Positions 1 through 6,429 of a stretch of 64,000 bases of DNA are shown piece by piece (position 1 is the stretch's first letter; each line of letters begins with the position of its first letter). A program made the position numbers and the translations under genes. The DNA is taken from the NCBI GenBank assembly GCA_016790285.1, contig JAEUPJ010000084.1, forward strand, positions 1-64,000. The letters are read 5' to 3'. The notes under the pieces are model-generated. The model saw only the letters and a list, made by a program, of their open reading frames with translations. It did no database searches and was not told where the DNA came from. The DNA comes from Roseateles sp. (GTDB taxonomy: Bacteria > Pseudomonadota > Gammaproteobacteria > Burkholderiales > Burkholderiaceae_C).

Positions 1-771
1 CAGGGCAAGGGGCTGATGCCCGACGGCAGCTCGCGCTTCAGCCTCGACGGCAAGCCACTCTTGCACTACATGGGCACGAGCACGTTCGCCAACCACATCG
101 TCGTGCCGGAGATCGCGCTGGCGAAGATCCGCGAGGACGCGCCGTTCGACATCGTCTGCTACATCGGCTGCGGCGTCACCACGGGCGTGGGCGCCGTCAT
201 CTTCACGGCCAAGGTGGAGGCGGGCGCCAACGTGGTCGTCTTCGGCCTCGGCGGCATCGGGCTCAACGTCATCCAGGGCGCGAAGCTCGTCGGCGCCGAC
301 AAGATCATCGGCATCGACATCAACCCGGCACGCGAGGCGATGGCGCGGCGCTTCGGCATGACGCACTTCATCAACCCGAAAGAGGTGCCGAACGTCGTGG
401 ATGCCATCGTGCAGCTCGCCGACGGAGGCGCCGACTACAGCTTCGAGTGCATCGGCAACACGACGACGATGCGCCAGGCGCTGGAGTGCTGCCACAAGGG
501 CTGGGGGCGCAGCATCATCATCGGCGTGGCCGAGGCCGGGGCGGAGATCAGCACGCGGCCGTTCCAGCTCGTCACCGGGCGCAAGTGGGAAGGCTCGGCC
601 TTCGGCGGCGCGCGCGGCCGCACCGACGTGCCCAAGATCGTCGACTGGTACATGGAAGGCAAGGTCAACATCGACGAGCTGATCACGCACAAGCTGAAGC
701 TGGAGCAGATCAACGAGGGCTTCGAGCTGATGCGGCGCGGCGAGAGCATCCGCTCGGTCGTGGAGTTCTGA
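1..771 (+). CDS. frmA: S-(hydroxymethyl)glutathione dehydrogenase / class III alcohol dehydrogenase, 3' part only
   Basis: The reading frame is open from base 1, so the N-terminal third, with most catalytic-zinc residues, lies outside the window. What remains has the class III ADH layout: a CGVTTGVGA stretch that carries the family's central cysteine, a Rossmann motif GLGGIGLNV, an acidic residue after the next strand (GIDINP) expected to bind NAD ribose, and the C-terminal run KGWGRSIIIGVAEAG and RSVVEF. In this family the enzyme oxidises the spontaneous formaldehyde-glutathione adduct, using NAD, to S-formylglutathione. No frmB-like hydrolase follows; a gene-poor stretch and an insertion element do. 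Family assignment is firm; the preference for the glutathione adduct is inferred from close similarity to FrmA/AdhC proteins. Confidence 0.93.
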   Translation, partial: QGKGLMPDGSSRFSLDGKPLLHYMGTSTFANHIVVPEIALAKIREDAPFDIVCYIGCGVTTGVGAVIFTAKVEAGANVVVFGLGGIGLNVIQGAKLVGADKIIGIDINPAREAMARRFGMTHFINPKEVPNVVDAIVQLADGGADYSFECIGNTTTMRQALECCHKGWGRSIIIGVAEAGAEISTRPFQLVTGRKWEGSAFGGARGRTDVPKIVDWYMEGKVNIDELITHKLKLEQINEGFELMRRGESIRSVVEF

Positions 772-1260
772 GCTGGCTGCCATCAGCCTCGAAGTGCCGT
801 CGCCTGCGGGCGGGCTCGTGGGCGGCGGCGCAAGCCCATCGGGCTGGCGATCAGTGGCGTGTCAATGATCGACGGCTCGTTTCCTCGTTGCTGCAGCCTG
901 CGGTTCTGTGGCGTGCGCAAGCTGACCGTGGGCGAGGCATGGGAGATTCGACGGCATGGTCCGCTCGAGGCTGAAGATCGGCGGCTTGTCCCGGCCGAGG
1001 AAAGATGGTGGCGCAGATAGTCAGCCTCGGCCAGGAGCCGTCATCCGTGAACGGCTGCTATGCGGCAACCAGCATGGCCGCTTGACAGAGACTCGGGTGC
1101 GGGCTGTTGGCGGGTAATCTCCACCGTTGCGCCGGGCTTGAGCGGCTGGCAGAGTTGTGGCGATGGACGCCGCTTTCCGCATCAATTTAGTGGCAGTGAG
1201 ATCCGGCATTGCAGCCGAATCTTCTTTGCTACATAAGGGCTTACCGTGGATCTCATTGAC
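772..1260. other. gene-poor stretch upstream of an attI-like site
   Basis: About 490 bases without a convincing gene. A short open frame at 865-1020 (+, 51 codons, ATG) has no motif I recognise, and a 62-codon minus-strand frame at 1021-1209 begins near where a divergent integron integrase would start but shows no tyrosine-recombinase residues. The stretch is too short for a whole integrase (about 320 codons). It may hold the scar of a lost integrase, but I could not align any piece to IntI. Confidence 0.5.
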
Positions 1261-1311
1261 TTGGTTAAGCAGCAGTCGCCGGAGTTATGCAGCACGATCT
1301 GCTGGCCTAAC
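1261..1311 (+). other. attI-like integron site, left part, interrupted by the insertion element
   Basis: Two direct repeats occur here: GGTTAAGCAGCAG at 1263-1275 and GTTATGCAGCA at 1284-1294. They resemble, in order and spacing, the two integrase-binding direct repeats of attI1 of class 1 integrons (remembered as GTTATGGAGCAGCA and GTTACGCAGCA). If the insertion element and one target copy are removed, the second repeat is followed by 22 bases and then a GTTRRRY core (GTTGAGC, 2388-2394); in attI1 the gap to GTTAGGC is about 21 bases. The first cassette begins at that core. This is sequence resemblance from memory, not a computed alignment. Confidence 0.55.
1306..1311. repeat. target site duplication CCTAAC, left copy
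   Basis: The hexamer CCTAAC directly precedes the left inverted repeat, and the same hexamer follows the right inverted repeat at 2377-2382. A 6-bp duplication fits the IS481 family, whose type element prefers NCTAGN; this target differs from that consensus at one position. Confidence 0.88.
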
Positions 1312-1339
1312 TGTCGAGTCCCGGATGAATGGCTCCTCG
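1312..1339. repeat. left terminal inverted repeat of the IS481 element
   Basis: It starts TGTCGAGTCCCGGATGAA and pairs with the reverse complement of 2349-2376, which starts TGTCGGGTCCCGGGTGAT. The first five bases are identical, and 22 of 28 match overall. Confidence 0.9.
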
Positions 1340-1415
1340 GCGGCCGACATGCGATCCTCGTGGGCCGGGAGGTCTTGAGAGGCCTTCTGGCAGACTTGAA
1401 CTCCCGGGGCACGAC

Positions 1416-2381
1416 ATGCTGATCAGCTTGCACAAGAACGCCACGACCACGCCGGCCACACGCCTGGCGATTCAGCAGGCTCATGGCACGGAAGCCGAGC
1501 TGGCGCAGCGCTTTGGCGTCGGCAAGTTCACCATCCGCAAATGGCGCAAGCGCACAAGCGTTGAGGACGGCAGCCACACCCCGCACCGCCTGCAGACCAC
1601 GCTCAACGCCGGCCAGGAAGAGATCGTCGTCTACCTGCGCACGCACCTGCGCTTGTCGCTGGACGACCTGCTGGCCGTCGTGCGCGAGTTCATAGAGCTG
1701 GAGATGAGCCGCTCGGCGTTGGATCGGCTGCTGCGTCGACGTGGTGTCAACCGGCTGCCCGAGCCCGAGGTCACAGCAACCCAGGTGAAGTCCTTCAAGG
1801 CCTACGAGCCGGGCTACGTCCACATGGACGTGAAGTACCTGCCGCAGATGCAAGACGAGAGCGAGCGGCGCTATGTGTTCGTGGCCATCGACCGGGCCAC
1901 GCGCTGGGTCTTCATTGCCATCAAGAGCAAGAAGACGGCGGCGGCAGCTCGCTCGTTCCTGAACGCACTGCACAAGGCCGCGCCCTTCAAGATCAAGACT
2001 CTGCTGACCGACAACGGGCGAGAGTTCACCGACCGGGCGTTTGGACGGCGAGAGAAGGACGCCAGCGGCGAACATGAGTTCGACACGCTGTGCCAGGCGC
2101 TGGGCATTGAGCATCGGCTCACTCGCCCGAAGCACCCACAGACCAACGGGATGGTGGAGCGCTTCAACGGGCGGCTGGAACAGGTGCTGCGCACGCATCG
2201 CTTCAACAGCGCACACGATCTGGAGACGACGCTGCACCGCTTCGTCTGGCTTTACAACGAGCATCTGCCGCAGCGCGCGCTGGACCTGAGTACGCCGATC
2301 CAGGCCTTGAAGAAGTGGCAGACATCCCATCCGGATCTATTTGCCAAGCGAGTGGTCAATCACCCGGGACCCGACACCTAA
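1416..2381 (+). CDS. IS481 family transposase (DDE)
   Basis: A 321-residue transposase. The N-terminal third is a helix-turn-helix region (AELAQRFGVGKFTIRKW, near residues 25-41). The integrase-core domain shows the DDE triad: Asp in HMDVKYLP, Asp in LLTDNGREFTD, and Glu in the conserved QTNGMVERFNGRLEQVL. The ATG at 1416 is chosen because it gives the usual family N terminus about 100 bases inside the left repeat. The last sense codon straddles the right end of the element, and the TAA stop (2379-2381) lies wholly in the duplicated target, so the host target supplies the stop. Frame and catalytic residues are intact. Confidence 0.95.
   Translation: MLISLHKNATTTPATRLAIQQAHGTEAELAQRFGVGKFTIRKWRKRTSVEDGSHTPHRLQTTLNAGQEEIVVYLRTHLRLSLDDLLAVVREFIELEMSRSALDRLLRRRGVNRLPEPEVTATQVKSFKAYEPGYVHMDVKYLPQMQDESERRYVFVAIDRATRWVFIAIKSKKTAAAARSFLNALHKAAPFKIKTLLTDNGREFTDRAFGRREKDASGEHEFDTLCQALGIEHRLTRPKHPQTNGMVERFNGRLEQVLRTHRFNSAHDLETTLHRFVWLYNEHLPQRALDLSTPIQALKKWQTSHPDLFAKRVVNHPGPDT
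2349..2376. repeat. right terminal inverted repeat of the IS481 element
   Basis: It ends CACCCGGGACCCGACA and is the inverted partner of 1312-1339. It is also coding, because the transposase frame runs straight through it to the target-derived stop codon. Confidence 0.9.
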
Positions 2382-2382
2382 C
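2377..2382. repeat. target site duplication CCTAAC, right copy
   Basis: Second copy of the hexamer at 1306-1311. It contains the TAA that ends the transposase gene. Confidence 0.88.
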
Positions 2383-2394
2383 TATTAGTTGAGC
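2383..2394 (+). other. attI-like site, right part with recombination core GTTGAGC
   Basis: GTTGAGC at 2388-2394 fits the integron core GTTRRRY, in which integrase cuts after the G. It lies just before the first cassette gene and belongs with the repeats at 1261-1311 once the insertion element is removed. Confidence 0.55.
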
Positions 2395-2397
2395 AGC

Positions 2398-2817
2398 ATG
2401 AATTTCCGATCCGTCGCAGTGCAGGCAGTGCTCGCTTGGTTTGCAGCGGAGTGTTGGGCCGCGCCATGGGATCCGGTGTTTTGGCCAAAGGTGAGCCGGG
2501 GGATTCTGCTTGGCGTCTTTTGTCTTCTCGTTGTCCTTGGCATTCGTGCGCGGACAAGGAACCTTGCAACTGACCTTGCAATCCTCAGTTTTGCCGCCGC
2601 GCTTGGCGCGTCATTGGCATGGAGCCTTTGGATGTGGCATGGATGGTTCAACTGGGACTGGCTCCGCTGGCTACCATCGATCACGGGAAGCGATGGAGAG
2701 GGCTCGTATCGAATGATTGAGTACGAGTTCTTTCTTGTCCTATTCTTCGTGGCCACGTTGGCCTGGGGCCTCCTGTCGAAGATCGGCGCTGAGCGGCCTC
2801 GGAGCGGCGCCACTTGA
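2398..2817 (+). CDS. cassette-encoded membrane protein, unknown function
   Basis: A 139-residue protein I do not recognise. Hydrophobic spans sit near residues 5-22, 33-47, 60-78 and 110-125, so it is probably an integral inner-membrane protein with about three or four helices. Aromatic residues are dense between the third and fourth spans (WHGWFNWDWLRW). The ATG at 2398 lies four bases after the core GTTGAGC, the usual tight packing of a cassette gene. Base composition is clearly lower in GC than in the chromosomal genes around it, which supports foreign origin. An attC-type site follows its stop by four bases. No promoter or strong ribosome site is evident. Confidence 0.7.
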   Translation: MNFRSVAVQAVLAWFAAECWAAPWDPVFWPKVSRGILLGVFCLLVVLGIRARTRNLATDLAILSFAAALGASLAWSLWMWHGWFNWDWLRWLPSITGSDGEGSYRMIEYEFFLVLFFVATLAWGLLSKIGAERPRSGAT

Positions 2818-2821
2818 TGCT

Positions 2822-2890
2822 GCCCGACCTCACATTGCAGCGGACCTGCGCCAGCTACGCTGGCTGGTCCGCTGAACTTGGACGTTGAAT
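2822..2890 (+). other. attC-type recombination site 1 (69 bp)
   Basis: The right core GTTGAAT (2884-2890) fits GTTRRRY; the left core is GCCCGAC, one base off RYYYAAC. Between them TTGCAGCGGACC pairs with GGTCCGCTGAA except for one unpaired G, the extrahelical base typical of attC bottom-strand folding. A shorter inner hairpin CCAGC/GCTGG closes the loop. Length is within the known 57-141 bp range. It sits exactly between two small genes of one orientation. Confidence 0.8.
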
Positions 2891-3260
2891 GGCTTTCGTG
2901 GCGTCCCCCGCGTTTTTTACTTCTGTCGCCGAGCGCCTTTTCGCGCGCCGCTGGTGGCTCCTTGGCGCGTCGCTGCTGGCTGTCGCAGTCTTGTTTGCTG
3001 CACTTTCTGCGGCTCCGCCTCACTTCGCGTTCGCGGCAACCATGGTTGCCGGGCCAGCTATTGCCGTGCCTTGGGCCCTGCTCTGTGCCTGCATCTGGTT
3101 CCACCCGCAACGCGGCTACCTTCAGCCGCAAAGCAGGTTGGTTGGGCGGCTGCCTCGTCTTCTTCAAACAGGGATTCGCTGGTACGCGGCGGTGTTTCTC
3201 GCGCTGTTCATGCTTTGCGGTACGGATGTCCTGCGCGTGCTATCGGTGGTCTGGCTATGA
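2889..3260 (+). CDS. cassette-encoded membrane protein, unknown function
   Basis: A 123-residue protein with strong hydrophobic spans near residues 23-42, 46-70 and 97-118, so probably an inner-membrane protein with three helices. I do not recognise a family. The ATG at 2889 lies inside the right core of the preceding attC site, so the coding sequence starts at the cassette edge. Its TGA overlaps the ATG of the next gene (ATGA at 3257-3260), so the two are probably translated together and belong to one two-gene cassette. Composition is less GC-rich than in the neighbouring chromosome. Confidence 0.68.
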   Translation: MAFVASPAFFTSVAERLFARRWWLLGASLLAVAVLFAALSAAPPHFAFAATMVAGPAIAVPWALLCACIWFHPQRGYLQPQSRLVGRLPRLLQTGIRWYAAVFLALFMLCGTDVLRVLSVVWL

Positions 3261-3751
3261 AGCCACTCAACCTTCCGCTGAGCTTGCACGTTGGCGTGCG
3301 CATGCTAAGACTTTTCTGCTTCGTCGGTTTGGTTGTTGTGGCTGCGGCGCTTGGCTGCTCGCTGAAGGACAGCGTGTCAGACCGAATCGCTGCCGAGGCC
3401 TCAAGATCCAAGACTATCGACCTTGCGAAGCTGACTCAGTTCTCCTGGGACCGCGTCATTGTGTTTGGCCCGTACGCCTCTAGCGAGCGAATCTGCGCTG
3501 CCTTGCCAGGTTCATGGACTCACTGCGCGAGTACCTACCCACAGGGCCTGGGCGAAGGCAGCTACTTGCTGGCCTTTGTACGCGAGGGCGCCGTCGTGCA
3601 CCATGAGCTTCATCCAAGAGCCAATGGGCATTTCTGTTCAAACAGTTGCCTGCTTCAACTTACTCCGCAGGAGGCCCGATTCAATGTCCAGTCAGCAGCT
3701 GTCGGCGCGTCAGGCTCCGGGCCTAATCGGCTCTCCCAAATTGCCCCCTAA
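3257..3751 (+). CDS. cassette-encoded secreted or lipoprotein-like protein, unknown function
   Basis: A 164-residue protein. Residues 16-34 form a signal-like hydrophobic stretch ending AALGCS, which could be a weak lipobox; an internal ATG at 3302 would give a more ordinary signal peptide start. The rest is soluble and contains several cysteines (SERICAAL, WTHCAS, FCSNSC), which fits a disulfide-containing periplasmic domain. It overlaps the previous gene by four bases. The TAA stop (3749-3751) lies inside the left core of the second attC site, a hallmark of cassette genes. No known domain recognised. Confidence 0.66.
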   Translation: MKPLNLPLSLHVGVRMLRLFCFVGLVVVAAALGCSLKDSVSDRIAAEASRSKTIDLAKLTQFSWDRVIVFGPYASSERICAALPGSWTHCASTYPQGLGEGSYLLAFVREGAVVHHELHPRANGHFCSNSCLLQLTPQEARFNVQSAAVGASGSGPNRLSQIAP

Positions 3752-3802
3752 CCGTCCGCTGCAGCGGACGGCTTCGCCGTCCAATGAGCTCGCAAGTTGG
3801 GT
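3746..3802 (+). other. attC-type recombination site 2 (57 bp)
   Basis: The right core GTTGGGT (3796-3802) fits GTTRRRY, and the left core is CCCTAAC (RYYYAAC except for its first base). Inside, GCTGCAGCGGACGGC pairs with GCCGTCCAATGAGC around a TTC loop, leaving one unpaired G and a two-base bulge. This is the arrangement expected of an attC stem. At 57 bp it is among the shortest attC lengths known. Confidence 0.78.
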
Positions 3803-3811
3803 ATCGCAAAC

Positions 3812-4093
3812 ATGACCGTCTTCGTTCGCAACCTTTCTCTCGGACTCGTCGCGCTTAGTGTTGTTTGCGGCGTCTTCGCGGAGTCAATGCTGTCCCTACT
3901 TGAGGTTCGAATATCGCAGCCTACGGAGCTTCGTTGGTTGCTCATTGTCGGGATGCCCATTGTTCTTTGGCTTTCCTACGTATGGCTGAATCGGCAGCCC
4001 GCCCGAACTGCGCTTGTGGTGGCCATTCAATCAATTGGGCTTCTTGCGCTCTTTGTCTCACCGGTTTGGTGGGTGCTGCGACACGCTCAGTAG
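3812..4093 (+). CDS. cassette-encoded small membrane protein, unknown function
   Basis: A 93-residue protein with three predicted membrane helices near residues 6-24, 42-58 and 68-88, the last ending close to the C terminus. No family recognised. The ATG at 3812 lies nine bases after the right core of attC site 2; a TTG at 3797, at the cassette edge, is an alternative start. It is the only gene of the third cassette and is followed after 13 bases by the third attC-type site. Confidence 0.66.
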   Translation: MTVFVRNLSLGLVALSVVCGVFAESMLSLLEVRISQPTELRWLLIVGMPIVLWLSYVWLNRQPARTALVVAIQSIGLLALFVSPVWWVLRHAQ

Positions 4094-4106
4094 GCGACGA
4101 CGCGAT

Positions 4107-4217
4107 GCCCAACCAATCGCTCAATCGGGCCAGCAACGGCGTGCCGCCTTCGGGCCTCATTTCGTTCTGGCCCTGCGGCGTCCTACCGTCGCGGGCCGGT
4201 TGGCTCAAACGTTGAAC
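4107..4217 (+). other. attC-type recombination site 3 (111 bp), last of the array
   Basis: Both cores fit the consensus: GCCCAAC (RYYYAAC, 4107-4113) and GTTGAAC (GTTRRRY, 4211-4217). The inner arms GCTCAATCGG and CCGGTTGGC pair with one unpaired base and one wobble. The middle holds further GC-rich inverted segments, as in longer attC sites. Confidence 0.72.
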
Positions 4218-4400
4218 GTCAGCTTTGGGGCAGCGCACCGGGCCTAGTGCTCATTCAGCTCCGGGTCGACAGCGCCGATTGGCGCTGGAACAAGCCGGCA
4301 TTCGCGCTCAGCCTGCATCAATCACACGGCCCCTGGCCGCTTGCACAGACGGGCGCCCCTCCGGCACCCCGCCGCATCGACTCGCCATCCGGGTGATGCT
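4218..4400. other. intergenic end of the cassette array
   Basis: After the third attC-type site I see no further cassette gene or core pair before the convergent cupin gene. A small GC hairpin (GCGCC/GGCGC, about 4271-4285) is the only structure noticed. Base composition returns to that of the chromosome here. Confidence 0.5.
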
Positions 4401-4706
4401 TCAGGCCGCCAGATCCAGGATGACCAGCGTTCCCTGGCTTCCCGGCGCCACGGCGTGCGGGTGACCGGCTGGCACGATGACCACGTCACCGGCGCGCACC
4501 GCGGTGACGGTGCCGCCGACGTCGAGGTTCAGCACACCGTCGAGCACGAGCAGGGCTTCGTCGAACGTGTGGGCCTCGGCTGCGTAGGCCTGCTCGTCCA
4601 TGCGCAGGACCTTGATCTGCAGGGGGCCGACCCGGCCGACGCCGCCGGAGCGCCACGCCGCCGGGAGGCCCGCAGCGATGCCCGGCAGGTTGAACTTGCT
4701 CACCAT
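4401..4706 (-). CDS. cupin-domain protein
   Basis: A 101-residue single-domain cupin. The first cupin motif is degenerate (AEAHTFDEALLVLDG, with one His and one Glu), and the second is AGDVVIVPAGHPHAV, with the conserved Gly, Pro and His. It could bind a metal in a small beta-barrel, but the substrate is not visible. It lies 16 bases downstream of the GST gene on the same strand, so the two are probably cotranscribed; a detoxification role is only an inference from that pairing. Confidence 0.85.
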   Translation of the reverse strand: MVSKFNLPGIAAGLPAAWRSGGVGRVGPLQIKVLRMDEQAYAAEAHTFDEALLVLDGVLNLDVGGTVTAVRAGDVVIVPAGHPHAVAPGSQGTLVILDLAA

Positions 4707-4722
4707 GGGTTTCGGGCGTGGG

Positions 4723-5403
4723 CTATCGACCGGTGCGGTACGGCTCGGCCTCGGCCAGAAAGTCCTGCTCCCTCATCGCCTCTGCGATCCAGTCTTCCAC
4801 CGCCGGATGCGCCAGCAGCGCATCACGGTAGGCGGCAGCTGCGTCGGACACCGGCAGGCTGAACCGGCTCAGCCGCACCGCCACCGGGGCGAAGAAGGCG
4901 TCAGCTGCGCTGAACCCACCGAACAGGAAGGGCCCGCCGCTGGCCGCCAGGGCGTCGCGCCAGGCCGCGTCCAGGCGGGCCACCTCTGCGCGCAGCGCGT
5001 CGTCTTCGGCCCAGAGCTTGGCTCCCACTTCGGGGAAGAAGGCTTCGATGTTCATCGGGCAGACCGTGCGCAGCCGCGTGAAGCCGGTGTGCATTTCCGC
5101 GCACAGGCTGCGCGCCCGCGCGCGGGCTCGGGCGTCCCGCGGCCAGATGGCGTGCTCGGGGTGTGAGTCGGCCACGAACTCCGCAATGGCCAGCGTGTCC
5201 CAGACCGCGAAGCCGTCGTCGTCCACCAGCACCGGCACCTTGCCCGCGGGGCTCACGGCGCACAGTGTGCGGCGCCATTCAGCGCCGGGGTTGAAGTCCA
5301 GCCGGAGCATCTCCTCCTCGAACGCAATGCCGAACGCCGCCAGCAGCACCCCGCTGCGCATGGACCAGGACGAGTAGTTCTTGTTGCCGATGTAGAGCTT
5401 CAC
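4723..5403 (-). CDS. glutathione S-transferase family protein
   Basis: A 226-residue cytosolic GST. The N-terminal thioredoxin-fold domain starts MKLYIGNKNYSSWSMR, where the NYSSWS serines fill the glutathione-activating position, then the cis-proline segment GKVPVL and DTLAIAEF. The all-helical C-terminal domain fills residues 90-215 (SAADAFFAPV motif). It resembles the YfcF/YghU-like or zeta-like single-gene GSTs of Proteobacteria rather than a named enzyme. It is the first gene of a likely two-gene unit with the downstream cupin. Confidence 0.9.
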   Translation of the reverse strand: MKLYIGNKNYSSWSMRSGVLLAAFGIAFEEEMLRLDFNPGAEWRRTLCAVSPAGKVPVLVDDDGFAVWDTLAIAEFVADSHPEHAIWPRDARARARARSLCAEMHTGFTRLRTVCPMNIEAFFPEVGAKLWAEDDALRAEVARLDAAWRDALAASGGPFLFGGFSAADAFFAPVAVRLSRFSLPVSDAAAAYRDALLAHPAVEDWIAEAMREQDFLAEAEPYRTGR

Positions 5404-5475
5404 GCAGCCTCCGTTGAGATGGAGGCCGAGCTTAGGGCGCAGGCGCGCCTTCGGTGTTGAGCAATCCGCAACGGA

Positions 5476-6429
5476 TCAATGCCTGGCACGCCACGCGTCC
5501 AGCCGCGCCACGCCCATGCCAGGGGTCAGGTAGGTGGGCAGCACGGCCTCCATCGAGGACGGTGTGATGCCCAGGTCCTGCAGGCCCGGGTGGCGGCCGC
5601 TGGGCACGTTGGGCACGGTCAGCGAGGCGAGGTTGTCGCGCGACAGCAGCGGCTCGCCCGGCAGGCATTCCATGGCCAGGGCCTGCAGCGTGGCCAGCGG
5701 GCCGGGCAGGGCCAGCACGGGCCGTGGGTGGCCCGTGGCCTGGCCAGCCAGGCGCACGAGCTGGCCCAGCGTGAGCTCGCGCGGGCCGGCGATCTCGTAG
5801 GTCTGGCCGATGGCCTCGCGGCGCAGCAGCACCTGCACGAGCGCCGCGGCGAGGTCCTGCACCCAGACGGGCTGCAGCCGCGCATCCGCGCCGCCCAGCG
5901 GCATCAGCGGGAAGAGCCGCTGCAGCTTCGCGAACAGGTTGATGCTGGCGTCTCCCGGCCCGAAGACGAGCGACGGCCGCACCAGCGTCAGCGCCAGGCC
6001 TTGCGTCTGCGCGGCGACCTGCAGCACCGCCTCGCCGGCCGCCTTGCTGCGCAGGTAGCGCGAGGGCGCATGCTCGGCCACGCCCAGCGCGCTGACGTGC
6101 ACGAGGCGCGGCACGCCGGCTGCCGCCATCGCCGCGGCGATGCGCCGGGGCAGCTCCACGTGCGCGTGCTCGAAGGCGGCCGTGCTGCCCTGCAGGATGG
6201 CGATGAGGTTGACGACCGCGTCATGGCCCGCGACCAGGCGAGGCAGGTCCTTGAAGACGTCGGCCTGCACGACCGTGACGCCCGGCAGGCTCTGCACCGA
6301 CTGCGCGTGGGGCAGGCGCCGCGTGGGTACGGTGAAGCGCACGCCGGCACCGAGCTGACGCGTCAGCTGCTCGCACAGCGCACGGCCGACGAAACCGCTG
6401 CCACCGAGGACCAACACGGACTGGCTCAT
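5476..6429 (-). CDS. NDUFA9-type NAD(P)-binding epimerase/SDR protein
   Basis: A 317-residue atypical short-chain dehydrogenase. The N terminus VLVLGGSGFVGRAL carries the GxxGxxG nucleotide-binding motif. The family resembles the NDUFA9 subunit of complex I and related bacterial proteins. The active-site Tyr is weakly placed (SRYLRSKAAGE, with the YxxxK spacing). Its ATG overlaps the stop of the upstream transglycosylase gene by four bases, so they share an mRNA. This pairing is common in Burkholderiales, but the link between cell-wall turnover and this protein is unexplained. Confidence 0.88.
   Translation of the reverse strand: MSQSVLVLGGSGFVGRALCEQLTRQLGAGVRFTVPTRRLPHAQSVQSLPGVTVVQADVFKDLPRLVAGHDAVVNLIAILQGSTAAFEHAHVELPRRIAAAMAAAGVPRLVHVSALGVAEHAPSRYLRSKAAGEAVLQVAAQTQGLALTLVRPSLVFGPGDASINLFAKLQRLFPLMPLGGADARLQPVWVQDLAAALVQVLLRREAIGQTYEIAGPRELTLGQLVRLAGQATGHPRPVLALPGPLATLQALAMECLPGEPLLSRDNLASLTVPNVPSGRHPGLQDLGITPSSMEAVLPTYLTPGMGVARLDAWRARH

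Larger units (their letters stand above)
1312..2376 (+). mobile_element. IS481-family insertion sequence, complete, 1065 bp
   Basis: The element is bounded by imperfect 28-bp terminal inverted repeats (1312-1339 and 2349-2376) that begin TGTCG and match at 22 of 28 positions. It is flanked by an intact 6-bp duplication and carries one uninterrupted transposase gene, so it looks like a recent, potentially active single insertion. It landed in an attI-like site: rejoining the flanks restores the 22-base spacing between an AGCAGCA-type repeat and a GTTGAGC core. Its size is close to that of IS481 of Bordetella (about 1.05 kb). Confidence 0.93.

Noticed and set aside
772-1260. Possible remnant of an integron integrase upstream of the attI-like site
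   Set aside because: I compared all frames by eye with IntI motifs (the box with the catalytic Arg-His, the LRHSFAT block and the Tyr region) and found none. A BLASTX search would settle it.
1305-2394. A fourth attC site formed by GCCTAAC and GTTGAGC around the insertion element
   Set aside because: With the element removed the two cores are only five bases apart, too short for an attC fold; an attI-type reading explains the flanking repeats better.
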